Of a DNA stretch of 64,000 nucleotides, positions 50,620 to 59,781 are shown piece by piece. Position numbers and translations under genes: made by a program. The notes under the pieces were generated by a model. That model was given only the letters and a program-made list of their open reading frames with translations. It was not told the DNA's origin and made no database searches. The stretch covers positions 1,369,735-1,433,734 of the forward strand of contig NW_011887292.1 of the NCBI RefSeq assembly GCF_000151315.2. The letters are read 5' to 3'. The DNA is from Capsaspora owczarzaki ATCC 30864. Taxonomy: Eukaryota > Opisthokonta > Filasterea. How positions within the stretch are numbered: the first letter of the stretch is position 1; the number at the start of each line of letters is the position of its first letter.

Positions 50620-51577
50620 ATGGCTGTCAAGTACTCGGTCCAAGCATCATCGCAAGACGCTGCGTTTCTCTCCGCGCTCGCTGCACATTGGAAACTGAGC
50701 GCAACCGCCGTCGCGTCCAAGGACGACGAGGTCAGACACCCTTCGACTTGTCGAGCTCCAGTCCTTGTGCTTGTGTCGGCCGATGGGTTGTAACGGACGG
50801 GGGGGGATGAGCATCAGAGAGATCCCTGGTTTCACTCTCACTCACTCACTTCGCTTCACTTCACTTCACTTCACTTCACTTCACTCCGTGTTTCAATGTG
50901 CAAATATTGCAGCCGTCCGTCAACGGAGCCATCGGACTCGCTGCTGTCGCCATTGCCCTGCTTGAGGCGTCGCCCGCCGCGCTCGCTGCCGGATGGCTCG
51001 GCGCCTCGGCCGCAGACCGTGCTACAGTCCTCAACTGGACGTTGTTTGCTGTCAATCAAGTGCGCGCCGCAGAGCAGAACGCTGCTCTTCGCACCGCCCT
51101 GTTTGTTGTGAGTTTTGTTGGTTTTGCGGCGAGGTTTCTCAGTTGCTGTGAAGTCTCACGTTTGTGCTGGCACGCAGGATCTCAATGCCGCGTTGCGCGA
51201 GCGAACTTACATTGCTACATCCAGCATTTCCCTTGCTGATGTCCTTCTGCACTTTACCTTGTGGCCGCTCGTGGTAAGCGATGCCAGACACTGTTGTTGT
51301 TGTTTGGTTCTTGCTCAGTTTTCTCACAAGACACCTCCTGTCGCCGTCGTAGAGCGCTCTGGACCACGTCGGCTATCGTCAAGTTCCCCATCTCACTCGT
51401 TGGTTTGACAACGTGCAACGTACGCTGAACGTGCGACCGATCCTGGCGCTGCAACTCAACCAGTTTTACATAGCTCAATCGCTGCCGGTTCTCCGCCTCC
51501 CTCGTGTCCAAGCTGTTGCACCGACCGCTACACCCACACCGGCTGCCGCTGCATCTTCATCACGGCAGGCCAAGTGA
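50620..51577 (+). CDS. EEF1E1/AIMP3-like GST-fold protein
   Basis: Likely scaffold of the multi-tRNA-synthetase complex. Exons 50620-50730, 50913-51107, 51178-51273 and 51353-51577 join in phase to 208 aa. The second exon holds PSVNGAIGLAAVAIAL, corresponding to PSLTGLTTIAAHL of human EEF1E1, then an acidic/hydrophobic loop and VLNWTLFAVNQ (human VQQWLEYRVTQ). The third exon has LNAALRERTYIATSSISLAD, the GST-C N-capping-box region (human LNSYLEDKVYLTGYNFTLAD), and DVLLHFTLWPLV. WFDNVQRTLNVRP closes the domain (human WFCHIQHYPGIR). A Pro/Thr/Ala tail of about 25 residues is extra. Other GST-C adaptors (AIMP2, Arc1p, eEF1B-gamma) are related; AIMP3 fits length best. Intron 1 contains a TTCAC repeat at about 50851-50885. 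Confidence 0.75.
50851..50885 (+). repeat. TTCAC pentanucleotide repeat
   Basis: About six tandem CTTCA/TTCAC units, a C/T-rich microsatellite in the sense strand of intron 1, ending about 25 nt before the acceptor. Confidence 0.8.
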
Positions 51578-51852
51578 GTTTGCGGCAACGTGTTGTCTCG
51601 CGACCAAAAAAATAAAAAATAAAAGGGAAAACGTAACAAAAGAAAACCTTCTGAAATAAAATTACGCTATATTTACTGTAGCATTCAGTTGTTAACAGAT
51701 CAGAATCAAAATATCAGAAAAATAACATACACCAACCGACGTCGAGGATATTGGGGGGGGGGGTTTGGAAGCACTCAGCTTTCATGCCGAGAACTCGTTC
51801 GAATCTCAATCGGGTGTTGTGGAAGGTGCCACAATGTGCCCCTTCCTCAAGC

Positions 51853-53483
51853 TCATACGCGCAAAGCACCTACATCCTCAATGTCATCGTCGTCGGGAGA
51901 CACCTCAGCGGGGCTCGCCGGGAGCAGGGGGCTGCTATCACCTTCCTCGACCGCATCACGGCTCTTTCGGGCAGGACTTGCTTCGGGGACGGGTATCAAG
52001 TTGTACAACGCAAGACCAAAGACGACCAGGGCCAGCGAGACGAAATAGACCCAGCTGAGCTTGTACCCAAACAAAAAGAGACCAAATAGGAGCGTGTAAA
52101 CATCGGCCGTCAAAAACGACAGGTTCATGAAGGTGGCCGACGACAAGACCAGCAAGGTTGGCACCAGCGAGTAGAGCGAGAATAAGCATGCCGAGAAGAG
52201 CAAAACCAGGAGTGCTGTTCATGAAACAATCACAACGACCACAAACAGCGACGAGTAAGCAATCATCATCAGCACCTTTCACAGATCAGAAAACAAAAGA
52301 GCGCGCGATGCGAGGCGATTGCGTACGAATTTGCCAAGCCGAGCCGACAGTAGAAAGCTCGTCGCGCTCAAAGATTGCCCTGTGTCATGGTGATCATCGT
52401 TGGAAACAAGCAACGTTTCGTGAGGGAGAAATCGTGTCAAGCCAGCTCACTTTCACACACCCCCCCCCGAAAAAACAGGGTGGACACGGAATCATTCAGC
52501 TATTTCAACGTACACTTGAACAGCACTAATGACGGTTCCAAAGAGACCCAGCATGGTCAGAAATTCGTAACGATTTTGCGTCTTGACGAGAAATTCTTGC
52601 GAAACATTCGACACTGCGTACAGCAAGGCGCCGCAGAGAGTGAGAATGTCACCCACGGTTGCGTTGCTAGCTGCAAGTGTCCAAAAAAACAACGGGAACA
52701 CGCATGGACATGTGAGAAAACCTGCGCTTTTAGAGTAGTGCAGCAATCAAATCGAAAAGAAGAGTACAAAACCATACCACTCGACGTATCGTTGCCGCCA
52801 AGATCAGAAGCAAAAAGCCCTCCAATGCCCGCTAGGCAGATTGCGACTCCGAGGACATGCAGCGGCCGGAATCGAACACGAAGAAAGTACCATGACAAAG
52901 CCATGACGCACGGGATGGTGAAGCAATCCAGCAACTGAACACTTGTGATGGTCGTGTACTCGTATGCGCGAACAATGAGATAGTTTGCCTCAACGTCCAC
53001 GAAGGCGAGTAGAACATAGCGCCACCAGCGCTGAGCCAGCGCCCTCTTGACCGCGACGGCGAAGGTTGGTGCGGTTTCAGCAGCGGTCGCGTCGGTGGCG
53101 CTCGCCGACCGAGCTTGTCGCCGGGTGTCGTATGCCCACATGGCACCGTAGACGACACAAAGCAAGAGGTAGTTGAGGAGGGACTGCGTGGTTGGGAAAC
53201 TGACCCCGTAATCGCTGACGAGCAGCTGGCTCGAGACAGCCGTTCCGGTGAGCATCATGGCCAAGAACTGGCCCAGCAACAGCGGTCGCCATCCCTGAAG
53301 GACGCGCATACAGTAGTTCGAGCACAGCGCGCTTAGTCGGGCGGAACGAGATCGACCATGCGAGGGGGGCAGCTCTGATGTAACATGTGGTGAATGAACC
53401 GAGTTGGTGCTCCATGCGCGCCCGCTGGTTGCACGGTCGTCGGCAGGGGGAGGCGGTGTGCCCTTGTTGGATAAAAGCGACAT
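51853..53483 (-). CDS. SLC35F1/F2-type solute carrier
   Basis: Multi-pass transporter of the drug/metabolite superfamily. Exons 53483-52778, 52670-52514, 52379-52327 and 52214-51853 join in phase to 425 aa; the 53-nt third exon (AIFERDELSTVGSAWQI) is needed to keep phase and restores the short loop present in human SLC35F2. Hydrophilic N-terminus, then about ten membrane segments with family signatures: LLLGQFLAMMLTGTAVSSQL, LAFVDVEANYLIVRAYEYTT, SVQLLDCFTIPCVMALSWYF, GALLYAVSNVSQEFLVKTQN and SFLTADVYTLLFGLFLFGYK. The C-terminus is acidic with SSPLLPASP. The DVEANYxIVRAYxYTTxTSVQLLDCF block is diagnostic of SLC35F1/F2/F6-like proteins. The substrate of this branch is not readable from sequence. 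Confidence 0.94.
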
Positions 53484-54065
53484 GCGTGAGAGAGACCCGG
53501 GAGAGAGCGCGAGTAGAGATAACGGTTGGTTGGCCGTGTGATGGCTACGATCTGCGTGGATTGGCGGGAAGAATTTCGCTGGCTCGGTTGTGAGTGAATG
53601 ACTTTTGACAAATCTGAAAAAATCAGAGACTGAAAGCTCCCACACAAAAAGAGAGCGAGGATGTGGAGAAATGTACAAGAGCGACGACGGGTGAAACAAA
53701 CAGTTTGGTGGAACACCTCTCTACAGAAACAGCACCGCTCATTCCGACTTCGATGCCAATGACAAGAAACAAATTCAATGGTTCGTATTACAGCGAACAA
53801 CGAGGAGAGCAACGACGTACGAGACAAATTACATGTGCAAACAGACAACCAAAGTACAACCAGGAAGGCTGGGAAGCAAAGAACGGGAAGGGAAGAGAGA
53901 GAGAAAAAAAAACAGCTCGCTGTTTTCGGAAAGTAGAAAATTGAAACTGACGCAGCGCTGCTGAGGGTTGCAGCGCAAACGGGGGGGGGGGAAGAGAAAC
54001 ACGAAATCAACACACATAAAACAAAACAAAAAAAAAAAGAACACCGCGCAACGTCGCCAATCGCT
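53484..54065. other. intergenic region SLC35F / dystroglycan-like
   Basis: 582 bp between two minus-strand genes: SLC35F 5' flank and the 3' flank of the dystroglycan-like gene. A-rich near 53900-54040, with a G run at 53981-53990. No gene supported. Confidence 0.5.
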
Positions 54066-57000
54066 TTAGATCAGGAACTCCTTGTTGTTTCCAAGCGTTG
54101 AGAGGCTTGGCGAGGCCGAGGAGACTGGCGCGGCGGCCGTTGGCCGCTTAACTTCAGGAGCGGGCTCCATTGTGTCGTAGTTTGGCGGGGATTGGTAGGG
54201 TGGTGGCACACGCGCGCGCTCAGCGCCGGAAGGTGCAGCAGCAGTTGCCGAAGGACGGGCACTGGCAGCGGAAGCAGCCGGCGCTTCAGTCCGTGGCAGA
54301 GTGCTGGATGGGGGATAGACAACAGCCTTGACTGCCTTTTCGCCCAGGTAGGGCTCATCGGGACGGTAGGATCCACGACGGCCACGAGCGCGGTAAACAA
54401 TACCCAAAATCACCAAGGCGACAAAGAGGACGACAAAGATCGGGACAAGAATGGCGACCAAGTGATCATCGTCGTCATCTGAGCTGGAAGCGCTGGAGCC
54501 TGCCGTGGCAGTGGAGGTTGAGGTGCCAGCGGGTGTGGCCGAGCTGGCGACGACATCGGACGACGGATTGACAACCTCGGTGCTGGCGGACGGAGCGACA
54601 GTCTCAGATGGGTTGGAGGTCTCGGAAGGGTTGGAGGTCTCCGAAGGGTTGGAGGTCTCGGAAGGGCTGGAGGTCTCGACGTCAGTGGAAGCAGGATTGT
54701 TAGTCGCCGTGACAGTCGCAGTGTTGAGCGGCTCGTCCGTAATCACGGAGGGGGGGGTGTTGGATGAGGCATCAACTGCAGTGTTGGTTCCAGTAACCAC
54801 CTCAGTGGGAGTTGGGGTTGCGATGCTGACATCAGAGGGCGAGGCGAAGCCGAAGGCAATAATGGGGAAGCCCGTCTCGGAGGTGAGGCCCTCCAAGCCA
54901 AGCAAGTACATGGTCTGCCAGTAGCCCAACGCTTGGTTGAGGTCGTTGTCGCTGGTCACAAAGTGAACAATCGTGGAGCCAGAAATCAACTCCCAGATGA
55001 ACAGATCGTCCATCGAGACCGAGAACAGACGAGCCAGCTGGGCAGCAAGGTTGACTTGATCGGTTGGCGTGAAATCGGCAAGCGGGTAGTCGGCGGTGAT
55101 CGAGAGCAGATAGTTCGGGACCAATCCGTTGGGAACAACATCATAGAAGAAAGTGGTGGAGGCCACGTTTCCGTTGTCGTCAATCGCGAGCAAGCGAATC
55201 GCGCCCGAAAAAGCAGTCGAGTTGGCAGGAGCGAGACCGTCGAAAACACCCGAAGTAGGGTCGTAGGAGATCCATGTAGGCAAGTCCAGGAAAGGCGGGC
55301 TGAAAGCATAGACGATGAAGGCAAACGAGCTTGCAAAGGTGTACTGGGGAATATGGAAGTGGAACGGACGGCCAGCAACAATCGTCAGCGCAGGGACAGT
55401 GTTGTTCACCCACGGTCCCAGGCGTGCCCGAGAAGGTAGGCGTCGGAGTTCCAGTGAACGTAGCCGAGGAGACCTCGGGAGTGGCAGACGAAGCTTCAGG
55501 GGTGGCGGACGAAGCTTCAGGGGTGGCGGACGAAGCTTCAGGGGTGGCGGACGAAGCTTCAGGGGTGGCGGACGAAGCTTCAGGGGTGGCGGACGAAGCT
55601 TCAGGGGTGGCAGATGAGATGTCAGGGGTGGCAGATGAGACCTCGGGAGTGGCAGATGAGACCTCGGGAGTGGCAGATGAGACCTCGGGGGTAGCGGACG
55701 AAACCTCGGGCGTAGCGGAGGAGACCTCGGGAGTGGCAGACGAGGGTGTTGGCGTGGCGCTAGATTCCACAATGGGGCGGCTAGAGGAGACAATAGGGCG
55801 GCTGGAGGACTCGACGACGGGACGGCTCGAAGACTCGACAACAGGACGAGAAGAAGACTCGACAACGGGACGACTTGAAGACTCGACAACAGGGCGGCTT
55901 GAAGACTCGACAACAGGGCGGCTTGAAGACTCGACAACAGGGCGGCTTGAAGACTCGACCACGGGGCGCGAAGAAGATTCGACAACTGGGCGCGAAGAAG
56001 ATTCGACAACTGGGCGGGTGGATGACTCAACCACAGGGCGGGTGGATGACTCAACCACAGGGCGGGTGGATGACTCAACCACAGGGCGGGTCGATGACTC
56101 GACGACAGGTCGAGATGACGATTCAACAACAGGGCGAGTGGACGATTCGACAACAGGGCGAGTGGACGATTCGACAACAGGACGAGTGGACGATGCCTCA
56201 GGGGTGGCAGACGAGACCTCGGGAGTAGCAGAAGACGGCTCGGGGGTAGCAGAAGACGGCTCGGGGGTAGCAGAAGAGACCTCGGGAGTCGCGGAGGAGA
56301 CCTCAGGAGTGGCAGACGAGACCTCAGGAGTGGCAGACGAGACCTCGGGAGTGGCAGACGAGACCTCAGGAGTCGCGGAGGAGACCTCAGGAGTGGCAGA
56401 CGAGACCTCAGGAGTGGCAGACGAAACCTCAGGAGTGGCAGACGAAACCTCAGGAGTAGCGGAGGAGACCTCGGAGTGGCAGAAGAGACCTCGGGAGTCG
56501 CGGAGGAGACCTCAGGAGTGGCAGACGAGACCTCAGGAGTGGCAGACGAGACCTCAGGAGTGGCAGACGAGACCTCAGGAGTGGCAGACGAGACCTCAGG
56601 AGTGGCAGACGAGACCTCAGGAGTGGCAGACGAAACCTCGGGAGTGGCAGACGAAACCTCGGGAGTCGCGGAGGAAGACGTTGCAGACGAGGCGTAGCTG
56701 ACGAAGGAGTAGCAGACGAAGGAGTAGCCGACGAAGGAGTAGCCGACGAAGGGGTGACGGACGGAGTAGGAGGGCGTAGCCGACGAAGGGGTGACGGACG
56801 GAGTAGCCGACGAAGGGGTTGCCGACGAGGGCGTAGCCGACGAAGGAGTAGCCGACGAAGGAGTAGCCGACGAAGGAGTAGCCGACGAAGGGGTGACGGA
56901 CGGAGTAGCCGACGAGGGCGTAGCCGACGAAGGGGTGACGGACGGAGTAGCCGACGAAGGGGTTGCCGACGAGGGCGTAGCCGACGAAGGAGTAGCCGAC

Positions 57001-57806
57001 GAAGGAGTAGCCGAAGAAGGAGTAGCCGAAGAAGGGGTCACGGACGGAGTAGCCGACGAGGGGGTTGCAGACGAAGGAGTGACGGAGGGGGTTGCCGACG
57101 AGGGGGTTGCAGACGAAGGAGTGACGGAGGGGGTTGCCGACGAAGTTTGCTGGGGGCAGGGAATAACTCGGCACTCATTGTTGAGGGTCAGACTGCGAAG
57201 CGAAACACCGGAACGAATGGAGTCGCCGCACGCCCCGGTGTTGGTGCAATCATAACCGGCATTGGCAGTCATGCGCAGACGGTAAGCAGAGTACGCGACA
57301 TCGTTGGTGACGCAGAAGGAGCGAGTTTCGTCCGTCTGCCAGTTGAACTCGGCACGGTAGTCCAAGATGGTCCAGGTGCCGCCCAAATAGCCCTCAAACG
57401 TCCAGACACCGGGCGATTGCTGGTTGCACTCGGAGCCAAAGCCGTCGCACGGCCTGGCGGTGTCCGATGAAACAACAGTAATCGAGTAGCTATTGACGAG
57501 AGTTGGTGTGTCACCGGCATACGTGTAGATGAGACTGATTGGGTCATCGGGTGTCGGAGTCAGATACGACACGAAGAAGGACTCGCCAGTGGCATCGTGG
57601 TTGAAGGCCTTCGAGGCATCGTTGTACATGGGATCGACTTCACCAGGGGCTTCAGCGTCAGTGGACCCCGTGCCTGGGTTGAGTGTGGTGTCGATGGATG
57701 TGCCCGGAACGCAGTCGGCAGAAGCCAGACGAGCCAATGCCAAAACCAGCAGCCCTGCAAGCACGAAGCGGCTTGGAGTGGCACGCGTGATAGTCGAACG
57801 CGCCAT
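54066..57806 (-). CDS. dystroglycan-like transmembrane mucin with F5/8-type N-terminal domain
   Basis: Type I surface protein, about 1246 aa in one open frame. A signal peptide (FVLAGLLVLALARLASA) is followed by a Cys-containing domain to about residue 215 that resembles a discoidin/F5/8 fold (WTFEGYLGGTWTILDYR; YSAYRLRMTANAGY). A huge Ser/Thr/Pro/Ala tandem array (about 222-778; SSATPSV, SSATPEV, VESS-x-RPV units) is mucin-like. A cadherin-like CADG-type domain follows (LPTWISYDPTSGVFDGLAP; LLAIDDNGNVASTTFFYDV), then a segment like the dystroglycan MAT-NU module (LLSITADYPLADFTPTDQVN; LAAQLARLFSVSMDDLFIWE), a Ser/Thr stalk, an acidic patch and one membrane helix (VAILVPIFVVLFVALVILGI). The cytosolic tail has VPPPYQSPPNYD, two PPxY-type WW-binding motifs as in beta-dystroglycan. 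An upstream in-frame Met lies at 57854. The repeat array changes register internally (see findings). Confidence 0.7.
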   Translation of the reverse strand: MARSTITRATPSRFVLAGLLVLALARLASADCVPGTSIDTTLNPGTGSTDAEAPGEVDPMYNDASKAFNHDATGESFFVSYLTPTPDDPISLIYTYAGDTPTLVNSYSITVVSSDTARPCDGFGSECNQQSPGVWTFEGYLGGTWTILDYRAEFNWQTDETRSFCVTNDVAYSAYRLRMTANAGYDCTNTGACGDSIRSGVSLRSLTLNNECRVIPCPQQTSSATPSVTPSSATPSSATPSVTPSSATPSSATPSVTPSSATPSSATPSSATPSSATPSSATPSSATPSVTPSSATPSSATPSVTPSSATPSSATPSSATPSSATPSSATPSSATPSVTPSSATPSYSVRHPFVGYSFVGYSFVCYSFVSYASSATSSSATPEVSSATPEVSSATPEVSSATPEVSSATPEVSSATPEVSSATPEVSSATPEVSSATPEVSSATPRSPPLLLRFRLPLLRFRLPLLRSRLPLLRSPPRLLRSRLPLPRSRLPLLRSRLPLLRSPPRLPRSLLLPPSRLLLPPSRLLLLPRSRLPPLRHRPLVLLSNRPLALLSNRPLALLLNRHLDLSSSHRPALWLSHPPALWLSHPPALWLSHPPAQLSNLLRAQLSNLLRAPWSSLQAALLSSLQAALLSSLQAALLSSLQVVPLSSLLLVLLSSLRAVPSSSPPAALLSPLAAPLWNLAPRQHPRLPLPRSPPLRPRFRPLPPRSHLPLPRSHLPLPRSHLPPLTSHLPPLKLRPPPLKLRPPPLKLRPPPLKLRPPPLKLRPPPLKLRLPLPRSPRLRSLELRRLPSRARLGPWVNNTVPALTIVAGRPFHFHIPQYTFASSFAFIVYAFSPPFLDLPTWISYDPTSGVFDGLAPANSTAFSGAIRLLAIDDNGNVASTTFFYDVVPNGLVPNYLLSITADYPLADFTPTDQVNLAAQLARLFSVSMDDLFIWELISGSTIVHFVTSDNDLNQALGYWQTMYLLGLEGLTSETGFPIIAFGFASPSDVSIATPTPTEVVTGTNTAVDASSNTPPSVITDEPLNTATVTATNNPASTDVETSSPSETSNPSETSNPSETSNPSETVAPSASTEVVNPSSDVVASSATPAGTSTSTATAGSSASSSDDDDDHLVAILVPIFVVLFVALVILGIVYRARGRRGSYRPDEPYLGEKAVKAVVYPPSSTLPRTEAPAASAASARPSATAAAPSGAERARVPPPYQSPPNYDTMEPAPEVKRPTAAAPVSSASPSLSTLGNNKEFLI
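54599..54672 (-). repeat. 18-bp tandem repeat in the stalk
   Basis: Four near-identical 18-bp units encode Ser-Asn/Ser-Pro-Ser-Glu-Thr in the juxtamembrane stalk of the dystroglycan-like protein. Confidence 0.85.
55473..57150 (-). repeat. 1.7-kb coding tandem repeat array
   Basis: The array has three zones of related short units. At 57150-56700, 15-bp and longer units encode SSATP and SSATPSVTP. At 56690-56200, 21-bp units encode SSATPEV. At 56190-55780, 24-bp units encode VESSTRPV or VESSSRPV, followed by a return to 21-bp SSATPEV and SSATPEA units down to 55473. On the minus strand more than one frame stays open through the array, and a plus-strand frame is open from 55331 to 56701. The 15/21/24-bp periods indicate growth by unequal exchange or slippage. 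Confidence 0.9.
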
Positions 57807-58072
57807 TGGTGTCAAGAACTGCCAAGGGCCCATCAAAAAACAAACACATATCATTCATCGATTGAGTGAGTACATGGCGAGCACGACAAGACACCCGCTC
57901 GAACAGCTCTCATTCATAGGGCACTTTTTCCATTGCGGTGGAACATGTGAGCTTGCGGTGAGAGCGATCGGCATGTTGAACAAACCCAGCCCAAAAACCA
58001 CTGGTTTTTTTTTTTCTTATTATTATTATTATTAATATTTGAGGTCGCAGTTGTTTCCAAAAAGCACGCTGC

Positions 58073-59180
58073 ATGGCGAAGCGATGGCCGACAGATCCCA
58101 GCGTGGAGAGCTACAAACCACACATTTGCATGGACAAAAGGGCCAGTGCCGCATTCGCACAACAAAGCGGACGAACGGCATCGATGCCCGAGCAATGCGA
58201 TGCGTCACAAAGCAAGGGGCGTGAGAAGCGTTTTTTTTTTCTTTTTGGTTTTTTTTTTTTCAACTTTTTGTAGCTGGTTTTTTTTTTTTCATCTTTTTTT
58301 CTTTTTTTTTTTTTTTCAAAGCAGTTTGAATCCTTTTTATCCATTGTTGCCGCTGTACGAGTCTCGATGTACACGATCATTGACCAACAACCATTGATTG
58401 GCCGAGTCCACTGTGAGCAAGTCGTCAGAGTTTGCATCAAACTGCAAGTGGTCTGCGAATGACTCTTTGAAAGTGCTCTCAGGGGAGCAACGTTCCTTCA
58501 TTGCAGCCTCTTTTTTTCCCTTTTTTTTTTTTTTGATAATCATATATCATTTTCCAGCTTCCCGCATGTCAGGCACTAAAGAGGAGCGTCGAATGCGTCA
58601 TCGCGAGGGTCTGGTCTGCCGCGCCAAGTCCCTCGTGAATGATCTGGCGCAGCACCGTCCGCCAGTTCCCCCTCCATCCGCCCAGCGTGTGCTGCATTGT
58701 GCCTGCCTGTGAAGAATGGGGTCTGCCGAGAACAGGATTGTTAGGCTTTTTCCGCCATTTTTTTTTCCCTCCTTTTTTTTTTTTTTCAAAAACCACATTA
58801 TTGTTCCCAAAGGGATACGCCTTAGCGATGCACCAGTGATCCGCGGTGGCGTTCGTCCTCGCCGGGCGCTTTGGGGCCACGCGCGTCTGCTGGCCATGGG
58901 GATGAAGCTGCAGGCTCTGCACGAGTACAACCGGCTCCGTGATCCACAGCAAGCAAACGGCTCTGGATTTGTTTTTTCTTTTCTTCTTCTTTTTTTTCTT
59001 TTTTTTTTTTTCTTCTTTTTTTTTCTTTTGTTTTTTTTTTTTTTTTTTCTCTGTTCTCTCACGCTGCCTCGCGTTTTTTGGTTCGATTTCACATCATGGT
59101 ACATTGCTCGTGCTGCATCCCTCGTTCAACAGTTGAGGTTTCGGGGAGTCTTGTGCGACTGCGCTGGAATCCACAGTGGT
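58073..59180 (+). CDS. tentative multi-exon gene, unrecognised
   Basis: Plus-strand pieces separated by long T tracts, which in this genome mark sense-strand introns. They are a possible start exon at 58073 (MAKRWPTDPSVESYKPHICM), a piece near 58324-58407 (FESFLSIVAAVRVSMYTIID), one near 58559-58686 (SGTKEERRMRHREGLVCRAK; SLVNDLAQHRPPVPPP) and one near 58812-58937 (IRLSDAPVIRGGVRPRRALW; MKLQALHEYNRL). The last could run into LEVSGSLVRLRWNPQW, ending near 59180. The join from the first piece does not keep phase with the sites I can see, so exon borders are provisional. No family recognised. A small basic nuclear or mitochondrial protein is possible. Confidence 0.3.
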
Positions 59181-59781
59181 AGACCAGGCGATGCAACTCC
59201 AAGCCCCTCTTCGAAGGAAGGAAGGTTGATCGGATTCTTTTAAAAAAAAAAAAAAAGCTTACCAGTTGAAAAAAAAATGGAACAAAGAAGGGGGAAAAAA
59301 AAAAAAAAAAGAAGGAAAAAAAAAAGCAAAGAATGCAGTTTACCCAGTTTGGGACGGCAAAGGAACGAGCCAAAGAGGCAAAGCAGTCCAGAACGACGAC
59401 GTTCACCTCCACCACGCACACAACACTTCGAGACATGTGGGGTGGCAATGCAAGAGAACATGCTCAACAGCGAAAGCAAATAAAATAACAAACAAGCACG
59501 GTGGAGAGAAACGGGAGCCGGGGGTTGGGGTTTGGGTGTTTTGGTTTTGACTTTGCACCTCTGTTGACCCGCCAGAAACCATGAAGAGTCCGGAAAACTT
59601 GGTGCAAGGTGCTCTGGCATGGTGAAGCCATTAAGCACGAATTGCATTCCCTCCCGTGAGGCTCGGATTGGTGAGCAGTACGCGACTGCTCGAGTTTGGA
59701 GCGAACGAAATTGGGCAGCAAGCTTGCTGAAAAGGAACGAAGCGTGTTCGCCCCGTGAAGCGTCAAAGTTTCACAGTAGCA
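59181..59781. other. upstream region of the arginase-like gene
   Basis: About 600 bp with A-rich runs at 59242-59330 and no open frame of note. The T-to-A switch in homopolymer strand near 59240 fits the end of the preceding plus-strand transcript. No gene supported. Confidence 0.4.

Noticed and set aside
55331-56701. 456-residue plus-strand open frame of Gly-Val-Ala-Asp-Glu and Thr-Gly-Arg repeats
   Set aside because: It is the antisense of the Ser/Thr coding repeat array. It lacks any non-repetitive flank, start context or homologue, and stays open only because the repeat has no stops.
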